A DNA stretch of 64,000 nt, taken from Bog-473 sp963840435. GTDB lineage: Bacteria; Actinomycetota; Acidimicrobiia; Acidimicrobiales; RAAP-2. The DNA lies in the NCBI GenBank assembly GCA_963840435.1, contig CAWIYY010000015.1, positions 1 through 64,000 on the forward strand, read 5' to 3'. This document shows positions 44,940 through 54,055 of the stretch, piece by piece. Both the position numbers and the translations under genes were made by a program. A model generated the notes under the pieces. It was not told the origin of the DNA, made no database searches, and was given only the letters and a program-made list of their open reading frames with translations. Position 1 is the stretch's first letter; every line of letters starts with the position of its first letter.

Positions 44940-46511
44940 GTGAGGGCGCTGCTTTCGGTCTACGACAAGGACGGCCTGGACGAGCTGGCTCGGGGACTCT
45001 CGGAACTGGGCTGGGAGCTGGTGGCCAGCGGGAACACGTCGGCCAAGCTGAGCGAGGCCGGCATCGCACACCGTGAGGTGGCCGAGGTGACTGGCTCGCC
45101 CGAGATGTTGGGCGGCCGGGTCAAGACCCTCCACCCCAAGATTCACGGCGGGATCCTCGCCGATCGGTCCAAGCCGGAGCACCTGGCCGACCTGGAGGCG
45201 AACGGCATCGACGGGATTGACCTGGTCGTGGTCAACCTCTATCCCTTCTCCTCGGACCCCTCCATCGAGCTCATCGATGTGGGCGGCCCGACCATGGTGC
45301 GAGCCGCAGCCAAGAACCACGAGCACGTGGGCGTGGTCACCTCGCCCTCCGACTATCCGGTCGTCCTGGAGGAGCTGCGTCGCTCCGGCAAGCTCAGCGC
45401 CGCCACCAGGCGCCGACTGGCTCGGGCCGCCTTCGCCCACACCGCCGCATACGACGCCGCCATCGTGGCGTGGCTCGACGGCGCCGGGCCCAGCCCCATC
45501 GGGCAACTCGAGGGCGCGACCGAGGCCGACGGGGAAGAAGCCGCGCTGGCGGCGGTCCTGCCCCGGACCTTGCACCTCACCCTCGAGCGAACCGAGGTCC
45601 TGCGTTACGGCGAGAACCCCCACCAGCGCGGCTCGCGCTATCGCACGGTCGGTGCCCGCAGCTGGTGGGACGACATGGTCCAGCACGGGGGCAGCCCGCT
45701 GTCGTACCTCAACCTCTTCGACGGCGATGCCGCATGGCGCCTGGTGCACGAGCTGGCCTCCGATTCGGGCGAGCGAGCCGTGGCCATCATCAAGCACGCC
45801 AACCCGTGCGGTGCCGCTGTGGCCGGCGACCTGGTCGCCGCCTACGAGCGGGCGCTCGAGTGCGACCCCCTGTCGGCCTTCGGCGGCGTCGTGGCCATCG
45901 GGGGTGACGTGACGGCCCGGGAGGCGGAGGCCATCGCGGCCGGCCCTCAGGCCGACGTGATCATCGCGGCGTCGTACACCTCCGAGGCCCTCGAAACCCT
46001 CATCGCCCGGCGCAAGGCGACGCGGCTCCTCTCGGGACCGGTGCCCGAGCAGGTGGTGCGACAGCTGCGGAGCCTGGGGTCGAGCGTGCTCGTCCAGGAC
46101 GCCGACGCGTTCGTCTCGCCCCGCCGCGACTGGCAGACCGTGACCAAGCGCCAGCCCACAGAGGACGAGTGGCGCGACCTGGTGCTGGCCTGGCGCGTGT
46201 GCGGTCGTACGACCTCCAACGCCATTGCCGTTGTGACCAACGGACAGGCCGTGGGCGTCGGTGCCGGTCAGCAGTCCCGGGTGGTGGCGGCCGAGATCGC
46301 CGTGCAGAAGGCCGGTGAGCGGGCCAAGGGCGGTGCCGCCGCCAGCGACGCTTTCTTTCCCTTCCCCGACGGGCTGCTCGTCCTGGCCGACGCCGGCGTG
46401 ACCTCGGTCGTGCAGCCCGGGGGGTCCGTCAAGGACGCCGAGGTCATCGCCGCGGCTGACGAGGCCGGTCTGGCCATGGTCACGACCGGCGAACGGCACT
46501 TCAAGCACTGA
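44940..46511 (+). CDS. purH: bifunctional AICAR formyltransferase / IMP cyclohydrolase
   Basis: Catalyses the last two steps of IMP synthesis. The cyclohydrolase part shows MRALLSVYDKDGLDELARGL, GGRVKTLHPKIHGGILADR and LVVVNLYPFSSDPSIELIDV, then GGPTMVRAAAKNHEHVGVV. The transformylase part shows LRYGENPHQRGSRYR, VAIIKHANPCGAAVAGDL and SNAIAVVTNGQAVGVGAGQQ. The end SDAFFPFPDGLLVLADAGVT is diagnostic. 523 residues, standard. GTG start; the stop overlaps the folD ATG (TGATG). It uses 10-formyl-THF made by the next gene. Confidence 0.96.
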   Translation: MRALLSVYDKDGLDELARGLSELGWELVASGNTSAKLSEAGIAHREVAEVTGSPEMLGGRVKTLHPKIHGGILADRSKPEHLADLEANGIDGIDLVVVNLYPFSSDPSIELIDVGGPTMVRAAAKNHEHVGVVTSPSDYPVVLEELRRSGKLSAATRRRLARAAFAHTAAYDAAIVAWLDGAGPSPIGQLEGATEADGEEAALAAVLPRTLHLTLERTEVLRYGENPHQRGSRYRTVGARSWWDDMVQHGGSPLSYLNLFDGDAAWRLVHELASDSGERAVAIIKHANPCGAAVAGDLVAAYERALECDPLSAFGGVVAIGGDVTAREAEAIAAGPQADVIIAASYTSEALETLIARRKATRLLSGPVPEQVVRQLRSLGSSVLVQDADAFVSPRRDWQTVTKRQPTEDEWRDLVLAWRVCGRTTSNAIAVVTNGQAVGVGAGQQSRVVAAEIAVQKAGERAKGGAAASDAFFPFPDGLLVLADAGVTSVVQPGGSVKDAEVIAAADEAGLAMVTTGERHFKH

Positions 46512-47374
46512 TGAGCGCCATCCTTCTCGACGGCGAGCCGGTGGCCGCCCGTATACGCGCCGAGGTGGCCGACCGGGTGGCTGTCCTGGCCACCGAAGGC
46601 GTGCACGTGGGGCTGGGTACCATCCTCGTCGGCGATGACGCGCCGAGCGCCCGCTACGTGGCGATGAAGCACGAGGACTCGGTCAGCGTGGGCATCTACT
46701 CGGCTGGGGAGCACCTCTCCTCGAGCGCCACCCAGAACGAGGTGCTCGGTGCCATCGCGGCCATGAATGCCGATCCGAAGATCAGCGCATTCCTGGTGCA
46801 GCTGCCACTGCCCGACGGGCTCGACGAGGAGAGCGCCCTGCTCGCTGTCGACCCCGACAAGGACGTCGACGGGCTCCATCCGGTCAACCTGGGCCGCCTG
46901 GTGCTCGGGACACCGGGGCCCATGCCGTGCACCCCGTTCGGCATCGTCGAACTGCTCCACGCCTACGACGTTCCCGTCGAGGGCCGGCACGTCGTCATCA
47001 TCGGCCGCGGCGTCACCATCGGGCGGCCTCTGGCGAACATGCTCACCTTGAAGCGTCCCGGGTTCAACGCCGCGGTGACAGTCGTGCACACCGGCGTGGA
47101 GCGGGACGACATGGCCGCCCTCACCCGCTCGGCCGACATCGTCGTTGCCGCCGCCGGCCGCCCCCACCTGCTGACGCCGGACATGGTGAAGCCCGGAGCG
47201 GCCGTGGTCTCGGCCGGCACCACCTTCGAAGGCCGGAAGTTGATACCCGACGCGCACCCGGATGTGGCCGAGGTTGCCGGGTTCATCACCCCACGGCTGG
47301 GCGGGGTGGGCCCGATGACGCGTGCCATGCTGTTGCGCAACGCGTTGCGAGCTGCCGAGCTGTCCGCTCGGTGA
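46511..47374 (+). CDS. folD: methylenetetrahydrofolate dehydrogenase / cyclohydrolase
   Basis: Interconverts 5,10-methylene- and 10-formyl-THF, the donor for PurN and PurH. ARYVAMKHEDSVSVGIYSAG holds the catalytic Y-x-x-x-K (Tyr and Lys). FLVQLPLPDGLDEESALLAV and PDKDVDGLHPVNLGRL are the P-D-K-D-V-D-G folate motif. VVIIGRGVTIGRPLANML is the NADP site, and FITPRLGGVGPMTRAMLL the end motif. 287 residues. Translationally coupled to purH. Confidence 0.95.
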   Translation: MSAILLDGEPVAARIRAEVADRVAVLATEGVHVGLGTILVGDDAPSARYVAMKHEDSVSVGIYSAGEHLSSSATQNEVLGAIAAMNADPKISAFLVQLPLPDGLDEESALLAVDPDKDVDGLHPVNLGRLVLGTPGPMPCTPFGIVELLHAYDVPVEGRHVVIIGRGVTIGRPLANMLTLKRPGFNAAVTVVHTGVERDDMAALTRSADIVVAAAGRPHLLTPDMVKPGAAVVSAGTTFEGRKLIPDAHPDVAEVAGFITPRLGGVGPMTRAMLLRNALRAAELSAR

Positions 47375-47411
47375 CAACCCGGCCGGCGGAGGCCGGGGAA
47401 GGCAGGTATTG

Positions 47412-47774
47412 GTGAAGAACGGGGAGTACTCGGAGCGACCTTGGGGCAACTACACGGTGCTCGATGACGATGCTCACGACCACAAGGTCAAGAGGCTCGT
47501 CGTGCACCCGGGGAAGCGTCTCAGCTATCAACGCCACGCCCGCCGGGCGGAACACTGGTTCATCGTGTCCGGCACCGCCACGGTCACCCTCGACGGTGCG
47601 GTGACCGAGCTGCATCCGGGAGACTCCATCGACATACCCCAGGATGGTGCACACCGGATCGCCAATGAGGGTGACGCCGACGTCGTCCTCATCGAGGTGC
47701 AGCACGGCACGTACTTCGGCGAAGACGACATCGTCCGCCTCGAAGACGACTACGGCCGGGTGCCTTTGCCGTGA
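47412..47774 (+). CDS. cupin protein, mannose-6-phosphate isomerase type II-like
   Basis: 120-residue single cupin domain from GTG 47412. ERPWGNYTVLDDDAHDHKVK, VVHPGKRLSYQRHARRAEHW and IPQDGAHRIANEGDADVVLI carry the two cupin motifs with His/Glu metal ligands. It matches the C-terminal domain of GDP-mannose pyrophosphorylase/PMI proteins, which make mannose phosphates. It ends in GTGA overlap with metF. A role in nucleotide-sugar supply fits the polysaccharide genes nearby but is inferred. Confidence 0.85.
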   Translation: MKNGEYSERPWGNYTVLDDDAHDHKVKRLVVHPGKRLSYQRHARRAEHWFIVSGTATVTLDGAVTELHPGDSIDIPQDGAHRIANEGDADVVLIEVQHGTYFGEDDIVRLEDDYGRVPLP

Positions 47775-48640
47775 CACGGATCACCGATCTCCTGGCAGCC
47801 GGGCCGACCTATTCCTTCGAGTTCTTCCCACCCAAGAACGACAAGGAGCTGGCCACGCTCGCCCGCACCATCGGTGAGCTCCAGCCGCTCGAACCCTCCT
47901 TCGTCTCGGTCACCTACCGGGGTGGAGCGGAGTCACGGCAGCGCACCTTCGACCTGGTTTCGGGCATGCTGCACACGACCAAGCTCAATCCCATGGCGCA
48001 TCTCATCTGCGTGGCCCACACCCGCCTCGAGCTGGCCGACATTCTGGTCTCGCTGCGCAAGGCGGGGGTCGAGAACCTGATGGCCCTCGGCGGCGATCCG
48101 CCCGAGGATCCGACCGCGGGTCCCGGAGAACTGGCCTATGCCACGGAGTTGGTCGAACTGGCCCACGCCATCGGCGGCTTCTCGGTCGGCGTCGCGGCGC
48201 ACCCGGCGGGCCATCCGCGCTCGCCGCACCTCGAGAGCGACCGGGACTACCTCGCCGCCAAGCTCGAACGAGCCGATTTCGGGGTGACCCAGTTCTTCTT
48301 CGAGGTGGGCGAATACGAGGGTCTTATCTCGGACCTCGAGGCGCGGGGGGTGGACAAGCCGGTGCTGCCGGGCATCCTGCCGGTCACCTCGCTGTCGACC
48401 ATGGGCCGCCTGGGGGCAATGGGCGCGGGGGCGCCGTCGTGGATGGAGCAGCGGTTGCGCGCCGCCGACGAACGCGGTGGAGCTGATGCGGTGCGCAAGG
48501 AGGGGATCGAGCTGGCGACGGAGCTGTGCGCCGGTCTCATGGGCGTGGGCGTGCCGGGTCTGCACTTTTACACCTTCAATGCATCAAACGCGACGCGTGA
48601 GATCTATGCCGCACTGGGGCTGGTTCCGCCGGCGCCTTGA
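47771..48640 (+). CDS. metF: methylenetetrahydrofolate reductase
   Basis: Reduces methylene-THF to methyl-THF for methionine and hence SAM synthesis. YSFEFFPPKNDKELATLART, PSFVSVTYRGGAESRQRT, LICVAHTRLELADILVSLRK and NLMALGGDPPEDPTAGPGEL are the MetF signatures. DFGVTQFFFEVGEYEGLI and PGLHFYTFNASNATREIYAA complete the barrel. 289 residues from GTG overlapping the cupin stop. It closes the purine/one-carbon cluster. SAM supply suits the many methyltransferases here, though a direct link is inference. Confidence 0.94.
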   Translation: MTRITDLLAAGPTYSFEFFPPKNDKELATLARTIGELQPLEPSFVSVTYRGGAESRQRTFDLVSGMLHTTKLNPMAHLICVAHTRLELADILVSLRKAGVENLMALGGDPPEDPTAGPGELAYATELVELAHAIGGFSVGVAAHPAGHPRSPHLESDRDYLAAKLERADFGVTQFFFEVGEYEGLISDLEARGVDKPVLPGILPVTSLSTMGRLGAMGAGAPSWMEQRLRAADERGGADAVRKEGIELATELCAGLMGVGVPGLHFYTFNASNATREIYAALGLVPPAP

Positions 48641-48704
48641 TGTGAGCCCCCTCGTTGGGGGGAGAGGCCGTCGCCCGCCGTTCACTTCCGCGTCACTCGC
48701 CGGT

Positions 48705-48790
48705 CACGCATTGGTGTCCGCAGGGCAACACCGAAGCGACAGATGGGGGAAACCCTGGCGTCGATGCCAAAGAGGCCTACCCCGGCCCGA
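48705..48790 (+). other. possible structured 5' leader of the beta-helix gene
   Basis: GGTGT...ACACC encloses a CCGCAGGGCA loop. A second arm follows: CGACAGAT, then a GGG-GAAA-CCC hairpin, closed by GTCG. Some words (CAGGGCAA, GAAA loop, GCCAAAG) recall c-di-GMP-I riboswitches, but the core GACGCAAAGCC is not intact, so I do not call one. Confidence 0.25.
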
Positions 48791-48899
48791 GTCCGTGTAT
48801 TAGAACGCTGCATGACATTGGCGACTGACCCTTGCGCGTGCGAGAGCAAGGGTCAACTGACGCGGTGCTCGAGGGCGCCGGGGGATGGAGGAACCACAC

Positions 48900-50324
48900 G
48901 TGAAGGTCTTTGGGAGAGCAACAGCGCGCAATCTCGGCGCGCTCGGCATGCTCGGCGCGCTGGTGGGAGGCTTGAGCTTCGCCGCCCCGAGTGTGTCTGG
49001 TGCGTCGAGTGGAGGGACCCTGCTCGTCTCGACAACGGGTTCCAACGTCGGCTCGTGCCGGGTGAACGCCTGCCGGACAATCGGCTACGCCGTGTCGCAG
49101 GCCACCACAGGCTCGACGATCAGCGTCTCTGCAGGCACGTACGCTGAGCAACTGGTCATCACCAACCAGACTCTTTCGATCAAGGGCACCGGTGGGACGG
49201 TCACGATTCAGCCCACGGCACTGCCGACCTCCGACACCAACAGCGACACCGGTTTGCCGGCCTATCCGATCGTCGACGTGGTGGGCGGCAGCGTGAACCT
49301 GAAGAACCTCACCATTGACGGCTCGGTCGCCTCCAGTCAGTTCACCAGCTGCAGTGACGATTTCGACGGCGTCTATTACCACAACGCCGGCGGCCTCATG
49401 TCGGGCGACACCGTGGAGAACATCTCCCTGCCCACCACACCGACCAACTTGGACGGGTGTCAGGACGGCAACGACGTCCTGGTGCGCTCCGACACCGGGA
49501 GGTTCGCGAGCGTGACGGTCCAGGGCGGCACCAAGCTGGAGTCGTACCAGAAGAACGGCATCTTCTGCATGGACGCCGGCACCACCTGCAAAGTGGATGA
49601 CACGACGATCACGGGAGTCGGGCCCGACCCCTTCCAGGCGGGCAATGGATTCTCCGCCGTCGACGCCAGCTCCATCACGGCCACTGGAAACGCCATCTCA
49701 GGCGACTCCTACGCTGGAGCGGGAGGCCCGGGAAACCAGTCCGAAGCCATGTATTTCGGTGACATCGGCACCCTGAGCGTCACCGACAACGTCGTGTCGC
49801 AGAGCGACATCGGCATCTACCTCACCGACGATGGCAGCGGTCCTCGGCCGGGCACGTGGACGGTGAGCGGCAACACGGTCAGCGGCGCCACGGACAACAT
49901 CGCCGGCGGGGAGGCGAACTACGGCGACGGGATCCAGGTGGACAGCTCGTCCAATGCGATCACCATCACCAACAACACGGTCAGCGGGAGCGCCGAGAAC
50001 GGGATCTCGCTGCTTAGTGCCGGTTTCGACCGGGTGGCGAACAACCACCTGTCTCACAACGCGGACAACGGGATCTACCTCGGGTCTCCGGGATCGACCT
50101 CTTCGGCCGCGACGACCGGCGCCACCGTCTTCGACAACACGCTGAAGAAGAACGGTAACGACGGGATCCTGACTGACACCGGATCGAGTTCCAACTCGTT
50201 GAGCGGGAACAGCGCCACCAAGAACATCAACGGCTTCGACTACCAGGACCTCGGGACTGGCAACACGTGGTCCAGCAACACCTGCACTCCGGCCCACGAC
50301 TCGAGCCCGGCCGGGCTCTGCTAG
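48900..50324 (+). CDS. secreted right-handed beta-helix protein
   Basis: 474 residues. GTG 48900 with GGAGGA 7 nt upstream is preferred over the ATG at 48885, which lies on top of that ribosome site. A signal peptide (ARNLGALGMLGALVGGLSFA, cleavage near VSGASSG) is followed by CRTIGYAVSQATTGSTISVS and GTYAEQLVITNQ, the start of a pectate-lyase-like beta helix. Repeats such as NAITITNNTVSGSAENGISL and NGIYLGSPG are NosD/right-handed-helix rungs. Several Cys pairs suggest disulfides. Exported; it may bind or cleave polysaccharide, as family members do. No catalytic residues can be assigned. Confidence 0.82.
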   Translation: MKVFGRATARNLGALGMLGALVGGLSFAAPSVSGASSGGTLLVSTTGSNVGSCRVNACRTIGYAVSQATTGSTISVSAGTYAEQLVITNQTLSIKGTGGTVTIQPTALPTSDTNSDTGLPAYPIVDVVGGSVNLKNLTIDGSVASSQFTSCSDDFDGVYYHNAGGLMSGDTVENISLPTTPTNLDGCQDGNDVLVRSDTGRFASVTVQGGTKLESYQKNGIFCMDAGTTCKVDDTTITGVGPDPFQAGNGFSAVDASSITATGNAISGDSYAGAGGPGNQSEAMYFGDIGTLSVTDNVVSQSDIGIYLTDDGSGPRPGTWTVSGNTVSGATDNIAGGEANYGDGIQVDSSSNAITITNNTVSGSAENGISLLSAGFDRVANNHLSHNADNGIYLGSPGSTSSAATTGATVFDNTLKKNGNDGILTDTGSSSNSLSGNSATKNINGFDYQDLGTGNTWSSNTCTPAHDSSPAGLC

Positions 50325-50371
50325 CCGAGACAGAGAGAACGGGAACGTCGTAGGGAGCAAGGCCTCCTGCG

Positions 50372-50414
50372 AAGGCCCCGGTGGCGCGAAGAAGAACCGC
50401 GCTGCCGGGGCCTT
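50372..50414 (+). terminator. terminator after the beta-helix gene
   Basis: Perfect 10-bp stem AAGGCCCCGG / CCGGGGCCTT with an inner GCGCG / CGCGC helix in the loop, 47 bp after the stop. Confidence 0.65.
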
Positions 50415-50485
50415 GCCCGTTTCGACGGGAGTGAGGTCCCGAAGCTGGACCAGGGCAGGTTGGTGGAGGAATAGGGTTCTTCTCC

Positions 50486-51424
50486 GTGTCGGACGCCGCC
50501 CTTTCTCTCGATGCACTGGCTGTCACTGCGGTGGTCCTCACCCACCGCAGGCCGCGACTTGCAGGTGACGTCGTCCGGAGCCTGCTCCATGACGAGGGTT
50601 TCTCCCCCGGACGGATCGTGGTTGTGGTCAATGGCAGTGGTGGGCTCGACGACCCTGCCCTCGAAGCCTCGGTGCAGATGGTCTGGCTGGAGGAGAACTT
50701 CGGGCCGGCGGCTGGGTTCGGAGCGGGCATCCTGCACGCCTTTGCCGATCCGGGCACCCGCTGGGCCTACCTCTGTGAGGATGACATCGGCCTTTTTGGA
50801 CTGCCCACCCCTCGGGTCGCCGAGCTCGTGCGCCGCGTGGAAAGCGACCCCGCCCTCGTTGATACGGGCGCGGTAGTGGCCTATGGGCGGCGGTTCGTGG
50901 GCCGAGGTCATTCGGAGAACGTTGTTCCGGGCGCCGGTGATCCGGAGCTCGTCCCGGTGGATGTGGCGGCCTGGGGGGCCACCCTGCTCAGCCGTCGGGT
51001 GCTCGAGCGAGGCGTGCTCCCCGACACTGAGTGGTATTTCGGCTACGAGGATTTCGATTTCTTCTGCCGGGTCAGGGCCTGCGGTCTCCCGGTCCTTGTG
51101 GACTCGCACTCGGCACGCGTGGCCGCCGAAGTACAGACAAACGAGGGGCGCAATGAGGCGATGGCCGGCGCCCGCCCGAAGGACTCGGAGGAGCCGTGGC
51201 GGGCGTACTACGTTGCCCGGAACTTCTTCCATCTCTCCCGTGCGCATGGCTCGCGCTCATGGACGGCGTGGCACTTCGCGTACTCGGCGCGTCGCATCCA
51301 GTTGGCGTCGAGCGCCGAGGAACGGATGGCAACGGTCCTCGGGCTGCTTGACGGGATGAGAGGCCGGCTGGGAGCCCATCCGCGCTTTCAGCGCAAGACG
51401 GGCGAGTTCGAACAACCCGGGTGA
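50486..51424 (+). CDS. GT2 glycosyltransferase (rhamnosyl/galactofuranosyl-type)
   Basis: 312 residues. TAVVLTHRRPRLAGDVVRSL opens the GT-A fold. VVNGSGGLDDPALEASVQMV and ENFGPAAGFGAGILHAF resemble the N-x-G-[AG] region of WbbL and GlfT enzymes. WAYLCEDDIGLFG holds the metal D-D, and TEWYFGYEDFDFFCRVRA the catalytic-base E-D motif. The C-terminus is helical (YYVARNFFHLSRAHGSRSWT). Likely adds a deoxy- or furanose sugar to a lipid-linked polymer on the cytoplasmic face. It is convergent with the Wzz-like gene. Confidence 0.87.
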   Translation: MSDAALSLDALAVTAVVLTHRRPRLAGDVVRSLLHDEGFSPGRIVVVVNGSGGLDDPALEASVQMVWLEENFGPAAGFGAGILHAFADPGTRWAYLCEDDIGLFGLPTPRVAELVRRVESDPALVDTGAVVAYGRRFVGRGHSENVVPGAGDPELVPVDVAAWGATLLSRRVLERGVLPDTEWYFGYEDFDFFCRVRACGLPVLVDSHSARVAAEVQTNEGRNEAMAGARPKDSEEPWRAYYVARNFFHLSRAHGSRSWTAWHFAYSARRIQLASSAEERMATVLGLLDGMRGRLGAHPRFQRKTGEFEQPG

Positions 51425-51430
51425 TTTCTC

Positions 51431-51443
51431 CGGCGTGACGCCG
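51431..51443. terminator. small hairpin between convergent genes
   Basis: CGGCG-TGA-CGCCG, 5-bp stem, in the 48-bp gap between the GT2 and Wzz-like genes. Confidence 0.3.
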
Positions 51444-51472
51444 CGTCGGTCGCCCGATCTTTCGTCAGGAGA

Positions 51473-53491
51473 TCATTGTCGGCGGGAGGACTTCGACAGC
51501 TGATCCTTCTGCATATTCGTCATCACCAGTCCCAACACCGGTGGTCGGCGTTGTGTCAGCAGCCTTTGTGTCCGAAGGCCGTCCTGCACCGTGGTGTGCC
51601 AGCTCTCGCAGACCACGACGACGAGGTCGACCACGGGCAAGAGTGCGGCTCCATCCTGTGTCGAGAGGAGCGGCGCTTCGATCAAGAGCACGTCGACCAC
51701 GTCGCGAGCCGCCTCAATGAGACTTCCCGCCTTGAGCGCGAGGCGGGCCGGATTGGAGAACACCGACCCCAAGGCGAGGCTCGACACACCCGGAATCTGG
51801 GAGGGTCGGGCGTTGGCCACCAATTCTGCGGCATCGGTATCGGGCATTTCGCCTTCCCAGCCCCGGAACCCCTTGCCGTCACCCTCGAACTCGGTTCGCA
51901 TACCGCCGGTCGTGGCTACCAGCACCCGGTCACCGGCCTCGGCGAACACCGTTGCCAGATTGACGACGGCGAGCGACCGCGACGGTTCGTCATTGGGAGA
52001 GGTGATCAGGATGGCGAAGCGGTGGCGACGCGGGGTGACGAGGTCAGTGCCCGCCCTGGGTACCGGGTACCGCCCCTCGGTGACTGGACCCTCGTCGGGG
52101 CCGCCTGCCATGGCCGCTCCGGTGGGCGCAGAGACCAAGGGCCGCGCCGGGGCCAGTTCGGCCGGCTCGAGTCCAACTCCGCCCCGTTTGACCCACGTGA
52201 CAGAGGGGGCCGTGAGAATGGCGACGTACAGCTTGCGGTATGCCTCGGATATCGGCGAATACGGGTCCACCACGATGTCGACGACCGGGATCACCGAGGT
52301 CGAATTCGGCCCAGCGGGGATCTCGGAGACGACGGGGAGACGGAAGACCTCCTCGGCCCGCTTGGTGGTCCGGATACGCCGATCGAGGCCGTCGAGCAGC
52401 CAGGTGGCCAGGATCCCGAGAATGAGGCCGACGAGGAAACCGATCCCGAGCCGCACCGAGTGCCGGGCCAGCAGTGACGGCTTCGAGTTGAGCATTGACG
52501 CGCTCTTGGCGGGAGTGATGACTCTGAAGCCGGACTGCGGGGTGCCCTGGGCTAGGAGGAGCTGCTGTCTGGCCTGCGCGTGAGCGAGCTCGTTGATGAG
52601 GACATTTTTCTCAGCCTTGACCGTCGCCGAGACCCCCGGAGTGGTTGTCGTCGTCAGACCGGGAACCAGTGTCGTGGGCGCTCCTGGGACAGTCGTGGCA
52701 GCGACCAGCCCTAACCCGGGAAGTGTCGACGGTGTCCCGGCGACGGGCCGGAACGAGGTGAGCTGCGCAGATCGGCCGGGAACCGCCAGGGAGGACTTGG
52801 CGGTCGTACTGGTTGTCGTCGGGGCGGTGGTAACAGGAGGCCGGATCACGGTTCGCCGAACCTTGTGCCGCCTGACGGTCGGTGTGGTGGTCGCCGGCTT
52901 GATCGTGGTCGGCGTCACCGGCTTCTTCGGAAGCGCGTTGATCGCGTTCTCCAGGTTGGTGATGTACAGCTGGTTGATGAACTCCGCGTTCTTGGTCGAA
53001 TTCGAGAACTGGAGCTGGGAGTAGCTGTCGAGAGCGGTCACGAAGGCGTTTGTCATGCTGACCGCTTTGGCTTTGGTCGGCTGGAGGACCCCGACCTGGA
53101 GGATGGCCGAACCGCCCTTCTTCGCACCGCCGCCCGCTCCAGCCTGCTTGGCCGCGGCTTTGGCCTCCTTGCTGATCTGGGCTTTGCCGATCACCACCTC
53201 GCTCTGGAGCTTCTTCGTGACCGGTACTCCGTCGGCCGTCGCTGCCGCGTCGACCACCGCCGGCTCGTGAGCGTAGAACTCGAGCTGCTTCACTCCGAGC
53301 TTGGCTCCCAGGTTGTTCCCCTTGGCGGGTGGGTTGAGCCCCACCTCCGCACTGGCCAGCCAGGTGGGCGTGGGGAACGTGGAGGACGTGTGCACCGGGA
53401 TGAGGACCGCAACTACCATGCACACGAGCACGAAGGGGATGAGCACCGGCCAGCGACGGATCGGCGCTCGCAAATAGGAAATCGGCTCCAA
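51473..53491 (-). CDS. Wzz/BY-kinase-like polysaccharide chain-length protein with degenerate P-loop
   Basis: 672 residues. A first membrane segment lies near residues 15-35 (WPVLIPFVLVCMVVAVLIPV). A long extracytoplasmic part contains coiled-coil-prone KKLQSEVVIGKAQISKEAKA and a Thr/Pro-rich stretch of about 90 residues. A second membrane segment (LGIGFLVGLILGILATWLL) lies near 350-370. The cytoplasmic ATPase-like domain begins YSPISEAYRKLYVAIL. The expected Walker A (S-x-x-x-x-G-E-G-K-S/T) reads ITSPNDEPSRSLAVVNLA, lacking the Gly-Lys pair. The Walker B-like strand is DVLLIEAPLLS. No C-terminal Tyr cluster is seen. It probably sets polymer length without kinase activity (inference). Confidence 0.85.
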   Translation of the reverse strand: MEPISYLRAPIRRWPVLIPFVLVCMVVAVLIPVHTSSTFPTPTWLASAEVGLNPPAKGNNLGAKLGVKQLEFYAHEPAVVDAAATADGVPVTKKLQSEVVIGKAQISKEAKAAAKQAGAGGGAKKGGSAILQVGVLQPTKAKAVSMTNAFVTALDSYSQLQFSNSTKNAEFINQLYITNLENAINALPKKPVTPTTIKPATTTPTVRRHKVRRTVIRPPVTTAPTTTSTTAKSSLAVPGRSAQLTSFRPVAGTPSTLPGLGLVAATTVPGAPTTLVPGLTTTTTPGVSATVKAEKNVLINELAHAQARQQLLLAQGTPQSGFRVITPAKSASMLNSKPSLLARHSVRLGIGFLVGLILGILATWLLDGLDRRIRTTKRAEEVFRLPVVSEIPAGPNSTSVIPVVDIVVDPYSPISEAYRKLYVAILTAPSVTWVKRGGVGLEPAELAPARPLVSAPTGAAMAGGPDEGPVTEGRYPVPRAGTDLVTPRRHRFAILITSPNDEPSRSLAVVNLATVFAEAGDRVLVATTGGMRTEFEGDGKGFRGWEGEMPDTDAAELVANARPSQIPGVSSLALGSVFSNPARLALKAGSLIEAARDVVDVLLIEAPLLSTQDGAALLPVVDLVVVVCESWHTTVQDGLRTQRLLTQRRPPVLGLVMTNMQKDQLSKSSRRQ

Positions 53492-54055
53492 CGCTCAGCC
53501 TCCGGAAACGGGGTGTGACCGGAGCCACCCCTTGAGTTTGTCGCCCCTCATGGATGCGAAGAGCACGGCTGCGGATACTAATCGCCGGAATTCCTAGAGA
53601 GAATTCGCCCCTGCGCAGCTGAATCGGGTCGAGTAAGCTCTCGAGCAGCTGCGGTTGGCAACTGCGGTGCATGGCGATGCAATCAGGTGGCGCTCAGCTC
53701 GGCTGTGGCGAAAGAGGGCAAATACGCGGCGTTCTCGTTTCGATAGCGCGCGGTCGTGACGACTTTGTGATTCGGGTGAAATCCATGCGTTTTGTGTGGG
53801 TGCAGGAGGTGCTTGTTGTGCAAACCGGCCGTGAACACGGCGAAACCGCAAAGTTAATCTTTGATGTCCTGCACATTTCTCCTGCATAGGTACTTCAATG
53901 ACACTTGACCGTGCCTGCTACTTCAATGCAATGTGAAAGCGCGTGCGGACCAAATCAGAGGGGGTGGAGGAGGTGCGGGGTGACGTACAAGCACCGGCTG
54001 GTTTCCGACTCGAAGACGAACCGCGCGTCCAGGCCCAGCCCCACCAGGGGTTTTG
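53492..54055. other. 560-bp divergent control region of the polysaccharide genes
   Basis: More A/T-rich than its surroundings around 53770-53940. TACTTCAATG occurs twice (53891-53900 and 53919-53928), with a TTGACC hexamer between them at 53905. These may belong to the promoter of the gene at 54056. No gene is supported. Confidence 0.45.

Noticed and set aside
48705..48790. c-di-GMP-I riboswitch
   Set aside because: Only scattered words match; the GACGCAAAGCC core and the tetraloop receptor are absent. Kept as an unclassified leader.
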